Counted from the stretch's first letter, positions 23,041 to 34,639 are shown. The stretch is DNA of 64,000 nucleotides from Gonatopus flavifemur (GCA_018340375.1 JAFFJZ010000016.1:3293372-3357371), one strand, 5' to 3'. The notes: generated by a model from the letters alone, not told the origin. Numbers and translations: made by a program.

Positions 23041-23536
23041 GAATCAGGCAAACCAACTATTCACAATTTTATGTCGATTGATCAAATGAAGATTTGTTCG
23101 ATTAATCAACTGAAATTCGTCGACGAGTAATCTGTCAATTAATTCAAATCGAGCAATTAATTGATTAATCGATTAATTTAAAAATCAATTCATTGAAATC
23201 GAGCAATTGATCGATTATTTGTTTAATTGAAAAATCAATTAATCGATTATTTGGTTAATCGAACAATCAATTAATCGAAAGGCGTCGGTTCACCAATTAA
23301 TTGCTCATCAATTAATCGTGTTTGACAATTAATCGATTAACCGCACAGCCCTACTTCTCATACACAGAAAGATTTGTATGATCAATGTAACTAAAAGGTC
23401 TCAACCAAATATTCTTAGAGGAATTAATCAACTCCGAGTTTTTGATTGGATCGATCAAATTTTCAGTAGATCCCATTAAGAATGTTCAGTTGAGACGTTC
23501 TAGTTACAGTAACTATATAAATTTCTCTCAGTATAA
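23041..23536. repeat. ATCGATTAAT-rich repeat followed by a CACAGAAAGATTT MITE
   Basis: 23041-23352 is built of AATTAATCGATTAA words and ends GCGGTTAATCGATTAATTG when inverted, beneath a terminal AGGGCTGTGC, as in hAT-type MITEs; the left end is unclear. 23361-23536 is a separate small element with inverted ends (TACACAGAAAGATTTGTAT and its near-inverse AAATTTCTCTCAGTATA). Neither is coding. Together they occupy the space where the N-terminal exon of X's transposase would be expected. Confidence 0.45.
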
Positions 23537-23574
23537 GCATTACTATCTATTAATAATTTCTTCATCTCGATAGA

Positions 23575-23750
23575 CTTTTCAAGAAAAAATATGTGACTGA
23601 AAAAGTAGAATCTGCACAAGCAACCAGTAAGCGAAAATTCGAAGAAATCACAAATGTGAGAATTGCTATCGACAATGAAGATAAAGTGAAAGCTTACGAA
23701 GAAGTCATGACCACGTACCTAGAAAAGTTCCAGGCCGAAAATACATCCCG
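23575..23750 (+). CDS. Element X transposase, upstream exon
   Basis: A 176-base exon bounded by an acceptor-like TAG (23572-23574) and a donor CCCG/GTAAT at 23751. The open frame reads LFKKKYVTEKVESAQATSK, then continues through ...KVKAYEEVMTTYLEKFQ to NTSR. It joins in phase across the V-filled intron to DDKFRILTFLPSFF at 28654. Lysine/glutamate-rich, with no domain recognised. Exons further 5' were not found; the intervening DNA is occupied by MITEs. Confidence 0.55.
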
Positions 23751-25127
23751 GTAATATTCCAAAGTTGAAAACTTCAAATATTGTTGAACGCCCACACAGA
23801 CAACAAGAGCTCCTTTAGATATCTAAAAGATGTCTTTGAAAACTGCAAGAGCTCTTGCGAGACCTTTCCAAAAGATCTCTTTTCGTGGGCGAAAAGATGT
23901 CTTATGCAACACAAATAGATATCTTTTAGTTGTCTTCAAGAAATCTAAAAGACATCTTCAAGAAATGTTTAAGAATTCTCAATGATTTCTTGAAGATGTC
24001 TTTGAGAGCTCTTAAAGAGATCTTAAATCCTTCTTCAAGAATTCTTAAATCCCTCCTGAAGACTTTCTGAAGAACTCTCAAATATCTCTTGAAGATTTCT
24101 TGAAAGTATCATTAAAATATCTTGGTTAAAATATTAAAATATCCATAACCATACGAATTCATTCATTATTTTGATTTATTAATTTGAATAGAGGCTTACC
24201 AAAACATATGAGGTGTTTGCATACATATAATTTATACTATATAAATAAAATTTACATATAATTTGTACGATATAAGTAAACTACAGTTTTTCAATTCTTG
24301 TACTGGTTTTGAAACAGAAGATGTATAATAAATTTTGAATCATTATGATACAAGGAATAGTCTTATTTAAAATCTGAACAGTGAAATAAACTTTTGAAAA
24401 TTTCTTTTCATGAATAACGAAACCTTACATGAAAACACAAATGAACTATTCAAAATTCATCACGCCTCACACATCATCAAAATTTATGAAAACGGTTTAT
24501 GAATGTCGTCATTATACCATCGGAATAAAATGAAAGAACAAAAATACTGATGAATCACATATGAGTAACGATTTGAAAAATATAAATAAAGAGAATCATA
24601 TTTTGTAGGAACTTCGAACATGTCTTTTCAGTTTGCACTTGACATTTTCTCCCTGTCTCGATTGCCATATACAGGGTGGGGCATTTAAAGTGTCGCGGGC
24701 GTTTTTTCCAAAAATAAAATGAGATACGAGAAAATTTTTCGGACAAAAATTGTAGGGTATCGAGGGGGACATCCGATGGTGGCCTTGGCTTTGACCTCAA
24801 ATCTCATCTTCAAGGGCATTCTGAGGTCAACTCTTGTTTTTAAAATAGCATCTCATATTTTTTACTGCAGATTTGGATTCTAGGTCAAAAACCAAGAAAC
24901 TTTTGTCTGAACCATTTTCCTGAAATCCGCAAAGATGGCGCTCTAATCGATATTGTTCCATACTGAATCTGACATTAGAATAACTCGAAAACGAAGGGTC
25001 TTGGAGGAGAATGTTTCGGACAAAAGTTGTCTGATTCCAAGGGGGACCCCTTGAACTGAAACGGAGGTGATGGGGTATAACAGACACAACACAACACATT
25101 TCAATCGTCTACATCACTTGGATAATT

Positions 25128-26684
25128 TTAATGCAGTAGATGCTCAAAATGATGGCCTTCGACTTCAATACACATTTCAAAACGTTTTACAAAAGATTGC
25201 TGAACTCGTGCTAAAGTATCTTCATTGATGCTCGCGCATGCATTGATGATTCGTTGACGCATATTCTCAGGTGTAGTCGGTGCTTGTTGATAAACTGTAT
25301 CTTTTATGTATCCCCATAAAAAAAATCTGGAGAAGTAAGATCCGGAGAACGGGCAGGCCAATGAACTGGTCCACGACGTCCTATCCATCGTCCAGGATAA
25401 TCTCTGTCCAATATTTCTCGAGCTGTGACTGCATAATGGGATGGACAACCATCGTGTTGATACCACATATTCAATCGTTCCTGAATAGGTATGTCTTCAA
25501 GTAATGTTGGAAGTACTTGATCTAAGAAATGTCTGTACTTCTCTCCATTTAGCGTATCTGCAATGAAGTACGGTCCAATTACTCGAGATCGAAAAATACC
25601 ACACCAAACATTCACAGCCCATTGTCTTTGATGCTCTACTTGACGTAACCATCTTGGATTTTCTGTCGCCCAGTAATGCATATTATGTCGATTTACTTGA
25701 CCATGATTGGTGAACGTCGACTCATCAGAAAATAATATGTTGATGAAGTTTGATCAATGATTTGGTATTCATTTTCAAAATAATCAATGGTCAAATCAAT
25801 TGCCCTGAACTTCTCTCTCTCTTAAATCTCAATGTACCCTCCAGGTCTCTTAGGAACCCATTACTTTTCAATGTTCCTATGTTTAAGTCGCAATTCTTTT
25901 ATACTGACCCAGTAAATCGAATTTGTTGTTTAGCAAATACTTATAGAGATGAGTTGGATTTCTTTTCTGGATCAGTTTCAGTATTCAAGACTTCTGTCTC
26001 TAGAGCATGTTCTAGTAGGTGTGTGAGATTGTAATATTCTTATACTCGTTATTTATCCTGTACAGGATGTTATATTTTGTACTATGTCTTTTTGTAATCC
26101 GTCTGTTCACTTTATATGATTTCTTTTTTATATATTTTTTTTTTATTTTTATTTTATTTGTTAAATTTTCACTGTATTGTATCAATAATTTGGTCACTAA
26201 AGGGCGTTATTGCCCGTTGAATAAATAAATAAATAAAAAAGTTGTTATTGTGCATTTGCGCTAGACCCCATCGACAAAACTGTACACGATTTTCGAAATC
26301 ATCACCGTGGAGGTCTTGATGCAAACAAATGTGATACGGATGGAATTTGTGACGTTTCAGTATTCGAAGAATACTTCTTCGAGAAATTCCCGAATGGAGT
26401 TCAATTTCACGAGAGCTCACGTGTGGATTATTGGCTACTGCAGCTAGTACATTAACTTCCGCATTTTCTCCGCTAACAGTTCTCATTCGATGTCGTTTTT
26501 CCCTTGTAACACTTCCCGTTTCTGAGAATAATTTTGTAATGCGTTGAAAATACCTAATGGATGGCGTTGTTCTTTCAGGAAATCGTTCTGCATACAAGTC
26601 ATATGTTTGTCTGGGGTTCTTATGCACTTCACCGTAAATGTAGATCATATCGATCTTTTCAGAAACCGTGTATCGGATATCCAT
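25128..26684 (-). pseudogene. DD41D transposase copy 2, interrupted and frameshifted
   Basis: Same reading as copy 1 from MDIRYTVSEK to NNNF, then the LINE insert, then resumption through the WYQHDGCPSH motif. The catalytic tail is frameshifted at the same T tract, but with eight T residues rather than seven, giving SPDFFYGDT and a stop. Two different slips at one homopolymer in two sister copies indicate relaxed selection after the gene was interrupted, or assembly error in a homopolymer. Confidence 0.9.
25751..26238 (+). mobile_element. LINE 3' fragment inside DD41D copy 2
   Basis: Same fragment as 15024-15510, now on the plus strand: ORF2 C-terminus (25751-26034), A/T-rich 3' UTR and an AATAAATAAATAAAT tail. 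It is flanked by AAGTT at 25746-25750 and 26239-26243. Confidence 0.85.
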
Positions 26685-27493
26685 GATTTTCAATTTGTCA
26701 TAAACCAAGTAATAATCAAATGTAACTGACAAACTGACTTTCAAAATCGTGAATTTTCACTGAACCCCGTCGTTTGTTTACATCGCGTGAGCTCTGAATG
26801 GTGGTAACGTAGACGATTGAAATGTGTTGTGTATTGACAACTTTTGTACGAAACATTCTTTCGCAAGACCCTTCGTTTTCGAGTTATTCGAATGTCAGAT
26901 TCAAAATGGAACAATATCGATTAGAGCGCCATTTTTGCGGATTTCAGGAAAATGGTTCAGACAAAAGTTTCTTGGTTTTTGACCTAGAATCCAAATCTGC
27001 AGTAAAAAATATGAGATGCTATTTAAAAAACAAGAGTTGATCCCAGAATGCCCTTGAAGATGAGATTTGAGGTCAAAGCCAAGGCCACCATCGGATGTCC
27101 CCCTCGATACCCTACAATTTTTGTCCGAAAAATTTTCTCGTATCTCATTTTATTTTTGTAAAAAACGCCCGCGACACTTTAAATGCCCCACCCTGTATAT
27201 GTATGAATATAAAATAAATCACAGTTTTGAATAATACTTCACTAGTGACAGACCCAATGATGGATATTTTGTTTATTGATGTGGATCAAATCATCCATTA
27301 TTTTTCTTATTGAGACGATACTTCATTTTGTCCCCGGCATGATGTAACCAATTTTGTACATCGTACCGTGTTCACGATACTCCTTCACACTGTTGATTGT
27401 ATCTGAAATAAGAAGTTCTTAGAAATCAAGGTTATGTTCCAAAATTTTAATGCATCATAATAAAATAATAAATGGATGAAGAAATAGATCAGA

Positions 27494-27720
27494 TACACTC
27501 CCGACCATAAGTTTGGAATCACCTGTCGAAAAAAGCTAAACCTTTGAAGTGTCATATCTCAGCCAAAAAACATCGTAGAACAAAAATCCAAAAACCATTT
27601 CAAAGAAGGAACTTTCCTCTTCAAAACGCGTTCTAAGATTTCCTTCAATCTCCATTTTTCAACGAGTTACATCTAATTACATTGAACCGTTTTTTTTTTC
27701 ATTTTTCGTGTGCAGATTCA
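27494..27720. mobile_element. Possible Tc1-like element end
   Basis: ACTCCCGACCATAAGTTTGG followed by AATCACCTG resembles the terminal region of many insect Tc1-like elements, which carry a CATAAGTTTGGAATCAC motif. No second terminus and no transposase were found nearby, so this may be a solo or truncated end. Confidence 0.35.
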
Positions 27721-28653
27721 AATCGCTGCTTCTTCACAAGCAAGCGTAGAAGTTTACAAATGAGCACAAATTTCATAAACACTGAACGGAAATTTTCAGT
27801 CATGTACTATACAAAAATATTGTGACTTCGAATGCAAAAATACTTCAAGCATTTGTCATGCATGTATATAACCTAAATTCAAAATATTTTAACATTCAAT
27901 TTCATTCACTTGAATCTGAATTTCGATACATTCTATCTTGCACAAAAATGTGAAATTTGATGGAAATTTAATTCACGTACGTACATAAAAAATAAAGTAT
28001 AATGAATAAAATAATAAATTGATATTCCCCTCATATATGATTCTGCATAATGATAGGTTAGCTTTTGCAAATAGGATAATTCGCTACGAAACAAAATATA
28101 TTATTGTAATGTAATTGGTTACACGTTTCCTTTCTGCGGCAATACTTTTATCATCCAGTATTGGATCTTGAAGGTTTATGTATATATAATTAATATTGCA
28201 CAATATCATCGGCGTCGTCGTTCCTTACTGCACACGTGAAACAAATGCGCGGGACACTGTGAACAACTATACGTGAATTACTGCAATGTCCTCTCTAATT
28301 CCCTTTGATCTAATTGGTCTATTGGGATTGTTCTAAAAGTGCTCTTGAAGATATCTTCAAGAAATGTTTATGAGTGTTCTTGAATATATCTCAATTACAG
28401 TTGTCTTATAGACCTCGCGCAGCAGGAGATCTTTCATACATTTCTAAAAGACATCTTCAAGATGTCTTTTAGAAATGTCTTGAAGATACATCAATTCAGG
28501 ACTCTTTTAGACGTCTTGAAGAACTGCTTGCTGTGTGGGCGATAATTACATGAAATGGAAATGTATCGCATCCCAATACTTTCCTTAACTATGTACGTAC
28601 GGCCACTTGTGATTCGGTAGTTTGATTAATGAAATAAACTGTGACTATTCCAG

Positions 28654-29429
28654 AGACGATAAGTTCCGAATTTTAACATTTTTGCCATCTTTTTTCAAAG
28701 TCACTGATATAACAAAACGATTTAACTGCTCTGAATACATGGCCAATCAAGCCAATCAAGAAATGAAAAGGGAGTGCTTTCTGTGCCTGACGCACAAATC
28801 GGAAAAGCACTCCCAGATGAAACGATCGCTACAATAGAGCAGTTGCATCTATGTGAGCAAAACTCTAGAGAACTCCCAGGAATAAGGGATCATGTCTTGA
28901 TCAAAAATAGTGATGGCTTCAAAGAGAAAACCCAAAAAAGACTTCTTTATTGCAACTCACAAGAATTACACCAGTGCTTCAAATTTGAGTTTCCGGATTT
29001 GCAAGTTGGATTTTCCAAATTCGCTGAACTTCGGCCAACCGAATGCATTTTGGCAGGGGCTAGTGGAACTGACACTGTATGCGCTTGCATTATCCATCAA
29101 AATGTCAAACTGATGATCGAAGGTAAATTATACATACTTTCAAACAGCGGAAACTTCGAATTACTTCTAAGCAACATTCTACTTGGAAATTCATTTTCAG
29201 GTTGCAAATTGAGTCAATTGACTGAAACATGGGACATTCCTATTCATGGGAAAAACGCATACAAATTGCTCCTTCAATACTTGTTGTGTTCAGTACCAAG
29301 TAGTGAATGTTACGAAGCAAACTGCAAATCGTGCCTGGACAAAAATATTTCATGCAATAAATTGATTGAAACTTTTGATGATGCAGGAATTGATGAGATT
29401 ACTCACAAACAATGGATTTCCACCGATAG
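28654..29429 (+). pseudogene. Element X transposase, two middle exons with one frameshift
   Basis: The first exon starts after ACTATTCCAG (28644-28653) and ends at 29122 (GAAG/GTAAATT). A 78-bp intron ends TTTTCAG at 29200, and the next exon runs to 29429 before GTAACTT. The join at the intron restores KLMIEG-CKLSQLTETW. A single-base loss near 28772 shifts frame between NQEMKRE and LSVPDAQIGKALPDE. Visible features are GFSKFAELRPTECI, HQNVKLM and a cysteine group SECYEANCKSCLD. It belongs to an arthropod transposon protein family I recognise by sequence but cannot name with confidence. The cysteines suggest zinc binding. Confidence 0.75.
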
Positions 29430-29506
29430 GTAACTTTTTCCTCACATTGAAACGAAGTAATCAATTCTTGTCATGACGTATCTCAATTATTAAAATTTGA
29501 ATTTAG

Positions 29507-30117
29507 ATCCACTTTGAAAATTATAACTGACAGTAAGGAATAATTTATTTCGTCGCTCGGGGGAAATTGACGAAATTAAAATTACATGATTTCGATGCTA
29601 CGGAACAATCTTGGCATTTCCAAAATATTCAAGAAAATTTACAACCAGGCGAATTTGTGGTGACGCTTAATTTTTCAGAAAACTTCGCATTTGCTGTACA
29701 AGAAGCCGTTCAAGGGATTCATTGGAATAATAATCAAGCGACAGTTCACCCATTCGTCATATACTATCATGATATTTCAACCAATAAGATCGAGCATCTA
29801 TTCTACGTTGGAATATCGGATTATCTTGATCATGATACTATTACTGTGTTCATGTTCCAGAAAAAAATGATCCAGTTTCTGAAAGGAAAGTTTGCAGTTG
29901 GTGAAAAAATTATCTATTTTTCCGACGGTGCACCACAGCAGTATAAAAATAAGAAAAATTTTTGTAATTTCAGTCATCATAAAAAAGATTTTGAAGTAGA
30001 AGCAGAGTGGAACTTTTTCGCTACTGCTTATGGGAAAGGAGCTTGCGATGGTGTTGGTGGTACATTGAAACGCCTAGCAAGACGGTACTGCCTACAGAGA
30101 GGGACAAGGAATGAGAT
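29507..30117 (+). pseudogene. Element X transposase catalytic exon, 5' part, split by W
   Basis: This follows a 77-bp intron (29430-29506, GTAACTT to ATTTAG). A stop (TAA after SKE) and a frameshift lie near 29547-29567, then the frame is open: LQPGEFVVTLNFSENFAF, QGIHWNNNQATVHPFV, KIIYFSDGAPQQYKN, EWNFFATAYGKGACDGVGG. In relatives I recall, the second motif is CDFAENY; here the acidic residue is N, which may remove a catalytic position (inference). The exon is cut after RGTRNEI by the 13.2-kb element W and continues in frame at 43324. Confidence 0.8.
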
Positions 30118-31330
30118 CAGTGATGCCAGCATTTAGTCGACCGAGTCGATTTACCCTCTCCATTTGACCATTTCTCGTCCCCACCATTCCAGTCGGGTGT
30201 ACGCACACATTGAAACCCGTATTCATGTGATTCGGAACCGGTCGGTTCACTTCGAGTCAGCTCGGACGATCGAGAGAGAACGAACTATCCGTCGGTCTTT
30301 GTCTTCTCAATATGTTTTACGATCGGCTCACTCCGTGCAAGATCGGAAAAAGTTTAAAGCCCACGCGGTCGACTTACCGAAAAGTTTCACCGCTTTTTCT
30401 TCTCCAAGCGACAATTTTATTGTAATCAGTATCGAACTGACTAACCCGGCACCCCGGGCAATTCTCGGTCGGGGCCCTTCAATATTTTTTTCGTTTTTTT
30501 TTTTAATTAAAGAGCCAGTTCAATACTGATTATTGAATTATCACGATGAAATATAGATTTGATGCAAAGCATCATTTAATTGAATTAAAATCGAATATAA
30601 GTACATAATTTTTCAATTATTATTTATTTTTCATAAATTTTCTAAGATTATTGGTTATTCTTATGACTGATTATGAAGCTTTCAAGAACTCCTATATGTA
30701 TTGTATAAAAATTTTCTAATAGTTATGCATCTCTAATCATTATTTTAGATCTTGATGATTTTTCAATGAATTTCATTAGAATTGTCAATCAATCGATGGT
30801 TGAAAAATTCTAAGATAGTTTGGGGATCTATGATAAATGTCCTGCGGTGAATTCCATAATTTTCCCTGATAAATTAATTTTCAGAGATCACTATGATATT
30901 CCAATGAGGATAATCAAATCAACATCGATTATCAGATGTTGATCAACATCAAAATAATAAGACTGAATATTCAATTGATTGAGTGCGAATTATTTTCAAT
31001 GGACTGAATAATTAGGTTTGAGCATTCAAATTAATATTTCATCATTTCACGCACTATCAGTCTCTTTCATCCACTGCATTACTTCATAGACGTAATATGT
31101 GGATCGAAATATTACAAGACCCCATAGCCTAGCGGCAAAAGACATGATTCTTGCGAAAGAACAGTCGGGTTCGATTCTGTGTGGAGACATTTCATTTTTT
31201 TTGTCATCTCTCTGGTGAGTAATTAAATCTCACATCCGATTATTATTTTTTATGTCATTACATCGTTATGTTATCAATGATCCTGATCTTTCAGAATGCA
31301 CTTGCCGATTCGACCAAGTACTGGTTCGAG
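30118..31330. repeat. Element W left terminal inverted repeat (~1.2 kb)
   Basis: It is complementary to about 42114-43323 along its length. The outer 360 bases are unusually GC-rich for the window (GACCGAGTCGATTTACCC, CGGTCGACTTACCGAAAAG). An open frame of ~100 codons (30164-30529 here, 42933-43244 minus at the other end) is shared by both repeats but has no recognisable domain. An AT-rich stretch and a tRNA-like block follow. Confidence 0.88.
31118..31189 (+). tRNA. tRNA-like block in W left TIR (degenerate)
   Basis: The block GACCCCATAGCCTAGCGGC, then an arm around TTCTTGCGAAAGAA, then GGGTTCGATTCTGTGTGGAG matches a pol III A box (TAGCCTAGCGG) and B box (GGTTCGATTC) at tRNA spacing. CCCCA can pair with TGTGG at the two ends. 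The T stem pairs poorly and the anticodon loop cannot be placed with certainty. Best read as a tRNA-derived sequence or pol III promoter, not a working tRNA. Confidence 0.5.
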
Positions 31331-31499
31331 TCGATTGGAAATTTCCCAAATATCCGCGTCCATGAGATATACACAGTAAAAAATTTTTCGTCAAATTCAA
31401 CACACAAGCGAATGTTAACCATTTTTCTTCACACTCAACGTGTGTGATTCCAGAGTGACACTCACGAAGTGTTAATTTGAACTCGAATCAAGAGACGCG

Positions 31500-32720
31500 G
31501 TAGCGTCTCGACGCCAAGTGAATGAAAACCCTGAAAGAGAAGAAAAAATGAGAAAGCATAAGTCGTGCGCTACCGTGTATCTTCACACGAAAACCAAGAT
31601 TTTCTATAGTCAGAAAATCTTGTCCCCACAATAACTCATCACACATTGAATTTCACGAGAAAATAATTACACTTCTACTATATAATTCGAATACCCACTT
31701 TCGATTAAGCACACTACGAAGTTGATCCGTTCACGCGATCCCGAGATACAAACGTTCCAAATTTTCATGCGATCAAAACATCAGGATTTTTCTTCATCAT
31801 CATCGCCACTTTCGATTTATTTTAATCAGATAGCGACTATAGTTTTTCGTCATCGGAATTCGGGAGAGTTTCTTCCATTGGCATAGAGATATTCTGTCTC
31901 TTTCCTTCTTGGGACATCCAATATTCTGTCCTCTTTCCTTTCTTCCAATATCCAATAGCATTCACTTCAGTTAATGTATATTATAATCCAAACATCCAAT
32001 AGCGTTGATTTCAGTGTAGTGTGGTCTATATATTGTCAAAACATAAACAAATAACCTGTCAATGAGGCGATGTGTTGATAGGTTATTATAATATTGAAAG
32101 AATAATTGAAAAATGTATGAATTCTGAATTGCAGGTTAAACTACATTACAGGTATTACAGGTCATTATAACAACAATCTGTAAATTATATATACTTTTAT
32201 ATTTGACTTGAAAAAATTCCTGAATGGATTATAGAATAAATGATGGAGAGGTTATTTGTAAAAAAAAAAAACAGAAAAAGTTTAAGAAAGGTATAAATAA
32301 ATCTATTTGCTACATTCAGGAAATTGGTATATACACAGGTAAGCTCTGTATGATGTATTATTCATAAAATACAATATTCCTTTACAGACAACAGCTCAGC
32401 AGAAATACCGTAATCCCTTATGAACAGTCTGCTACTGTTGGTTCTTACCACCAGAACCACGGGCTGATGATCAAATAAATCATACAAGGTCCGGTCGGAA
32501 ATGATGATTCAAATTTATGCATTACTTTTTAGGTGAAATCTTATCGGATATACCATTACCCCCTTACAAACAATCTACTATCAGGTTCTCCTGCTAGAGT
32601 CGGTGGAAAATGATCAAATCGATCATATCGACCATACTCAAGGGAAAAGATTCAAGTTTATTTGCAATTCCTCCACATACCAGAAAGTCAGAGATATATC
32701 ATAAGTTCTGACGGACAGTC
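31500..32720. other. AT-rich interior of W, nothing recognised
   Basis: The start contains the small hairpin GAGACGCGGTAGCGTCTC near 31491-31508 in a locally GC-richer patch, which could be regulatory. The rest is AT-rich with short A runs (32262-32273), no long open frame and no repeat partner found. Confidence 0.35.
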
Positions 32721-32726
32721 AACTAC

Positions 32727-32784
32727 TGGAGCCTTCCGAAGTAGCTGATCGAAACCAGATGACCAGCTACTTCGGAAGGCTCCA
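32727..32784. repeat. Perfect 21-bp inverted repeat (hairpin)
   Basis: TGGAGCCTTCCGAAGTAGCT plus G at 32727-32747 is exactly complementary to 32764-32784, with a 16-base loop. The perfect arms contrast with the diverged surroundings. Confidence 0.75.
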
Positions 32785-33105
32785 CTGTCGATTTCTCTAA
32801 TCAGGATCATAGGCAATCGATGGAAAAGATCATACCAAGCCTGCTCAAGGGTGATTATTGAAGTTTATTTGCCATTTTTTTACAGGCAAAAGTATAATGG
32901 ATATACCATAATCTCTAATGGAATCCACTATTCTGCAATCAGAATTGTGAACAAATAATGAAACAGAATAGTGAATAGATAATGAATGTAAATTCAATTA
33001 TAGCAAGTTTGAAAAACATTCGAAAATAAAGTTAGTCACCGAGCACTTCAGGTATACCAAAATATGACATCCTGAATCAAAATTATGAACTATGTACAAG
33101 ATGGT

Positions 33106-34567
33106 TTCCCTAGATTCTTTGAGTGAAATTACAGGTGGATCAAGAAAAAGTAGAAAGGATGCAGGTATACTATACATCTGTATGTTACTTACCACCACGA
33201 TCAATATCATCAGGTAGCATAGAAGGAAAATGAAGAAAAGGTAAGAGTGCAGTGGATATACCACAGGTCCTTGCGTTAGGTACACTATTATCAGATTCTT
33301 CCAATAGAATCACAGGTAGATGAAGAAAAAGCAAGAAGGATGCATGTCACCATACATCTTTATGTTACGTACCACAATGATCAATGTCATTAGGCAGCGT
33401 CATAGGAGAATGAAGAAAAGGCAGAAGTGCAGTGGATATACAAGTCCTTGCATTGAATAATACCACTATCAGATTCTTCCAACAGAATCATAGGTGGATG
33501 AAGAAAAAGCAATAAGGATGTAGATGTACCATACATCTGTACGTTGAATCCTACCATGATCATTAGGTAGCGTTGAAGGAAAATGCAAAAAAGATAGGAG
33601 CGCAGTGGATATACCACAAATCTTTGCATCGGATGCATTCCACTGAACAATTGACGAATGATTAGAGAGACTGTTTAGGATCAACTCAACGAAAATTGAG
33701 CAGATACAATATTCTGATTATAGAAATTGTTGCAGAACAACTACAGGTCAACTTGACTGATGTGACTGGATGTGACAATTCATTCTGAATGTTTTCTTCC
33801 AAAGTTCCATCTTTCCAGTTGTTCCATTCAAGCTGGATTATATTTGTGTTCTTACAAACCATCATTTTCATCTTTACTTATCTTGGTTTTGGAATGATTC
33901 AATTCTCAAATATCATGAATATTAAATGGTTTGGATATTTGATACAATATGCTTTTTAATGATCATGAATCACTTTGAATACATTTTGAACATTTCATGG
34001 ATCCTAGAGTTACTAAGTTTCTCAACCCAAAATACTCTATGACAATTTAATAAAATTCATGATATTTGAGAATTGAATCATTCCAAAACCAAGATAAGTA
34101 AAGATAAAAATGATGGTTTGTAAGAACACAAATATAATCCAGCTTGAATGGAACAACTGAAGAGATGGGACTTTGGAAGAAAACAGTCTTTCCAATCATT
34201 CGTCAATTGGTCAGTGGAATGCACCCGATGCAAAGATTTGTGACATATCCACTGCGCTCCTATCTTTTCTGCATTTTCCTTCAACGCTACCTAATGATCA
34301 TGGTAGGATTTAACGTACAGATGTATGGTACATCTACATCCTTTTTGCTTTCTCTTCATCCACTTATGATTCTGTTGGAAGAATCTGATAGTGGTATTAT
34401 TCAACGCAAGGACTTGTATATCCACTGCACTTCTGCCTTTTCTTCATTTTCCTTCTACGCTACCTGATGATATTGATCGTGGTGGTAAGTAACATACAGA
34501 TGTATAGTATACCTGCACCCTTTCTACTTTTTCATGATCCACCTGTAATTTTACTCAAAGAATTTAC
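33106..34567. repeat. Large palindrome built on a ~175-bp tandem repeat
   Basis: The left arm (about 33106-33920) and right arm (34055 to about 34567) are inverse copies around a 134-base spacer. The left arm has roughly three tandem units, each containing GCAGTGGATATAC, ATCAGATTCTTCCAA and GATGAAGAAAAAGCAA, and about 95 bases near 33690-33785 that the right arm lacks. The conserved-looking frames (33390-33650 minus, 34144-34467 plus) are mirror images of the repeat and not evidence of a gene. Confidence 0.75.
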
Positions 34568-34639
34568 TCACTGAAAAAACTTGTTCACCTGGGTACTCAG
34601 GAATAAGGATATTGGATAATATATAATCCAGGGGCCAAA

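Larger units (their letters stand above)
24672..27195 (-). mobile_element. DD41D transposon copy 2, interrupted by the same LINE fragment
   Basis: TA-flanked, 2524 bp, minus orientation. It is essentially the same sequence as copy 1, including the LINE fragment at the same codon and the diagnostic TTTTTTACAAAAAT in the left terminal repeat. The flanking DNA differs, so copies 1 and 2 are separate insertions of one already broken element. Confidence 0.92.
23789..28541. mobile_element. Element V, CGCCCACACAG ends, inside an X intron
   Basis: The terminal CGCCCACACAG at 23789 is repeated inverted at 28531-28541. Both subterminal regions (23810-24110 and 28330-28520) are packed with AAGATGTCTTTTAGA and TTGAAGA words. 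The 4753-bp span includes the 2524-bp DD41D copy 2, leaving about 2.2 kb without a transposase. No clear duplication is seen at the ends. 24120-24660 and 27200-27480 are AT-rich with nothing recognised. Confidence 0.6.

Noticed and set aside
24827..25099. Small 72-90-codon protein starting MCCV, present in all DD41D copies
   Set aside because: It lies wholly inside the long terminal inverted repeats and appears at both ends of each copy, so it is a shadow of the repeat.
28622..28653. ATG at 28622 as a gene start
   Set aside because: It lies in the intron before the acceptor CAG at 28651-28653; the upstream exon at 23575-23750 joins in phase at 28654.
33390..34467. Conserved-looking protein on both sides of the 34-kb palindrome
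   Set aside because: The two frames are mirror images of one inverted repeat, so their similarity is not independent evidence of coding.
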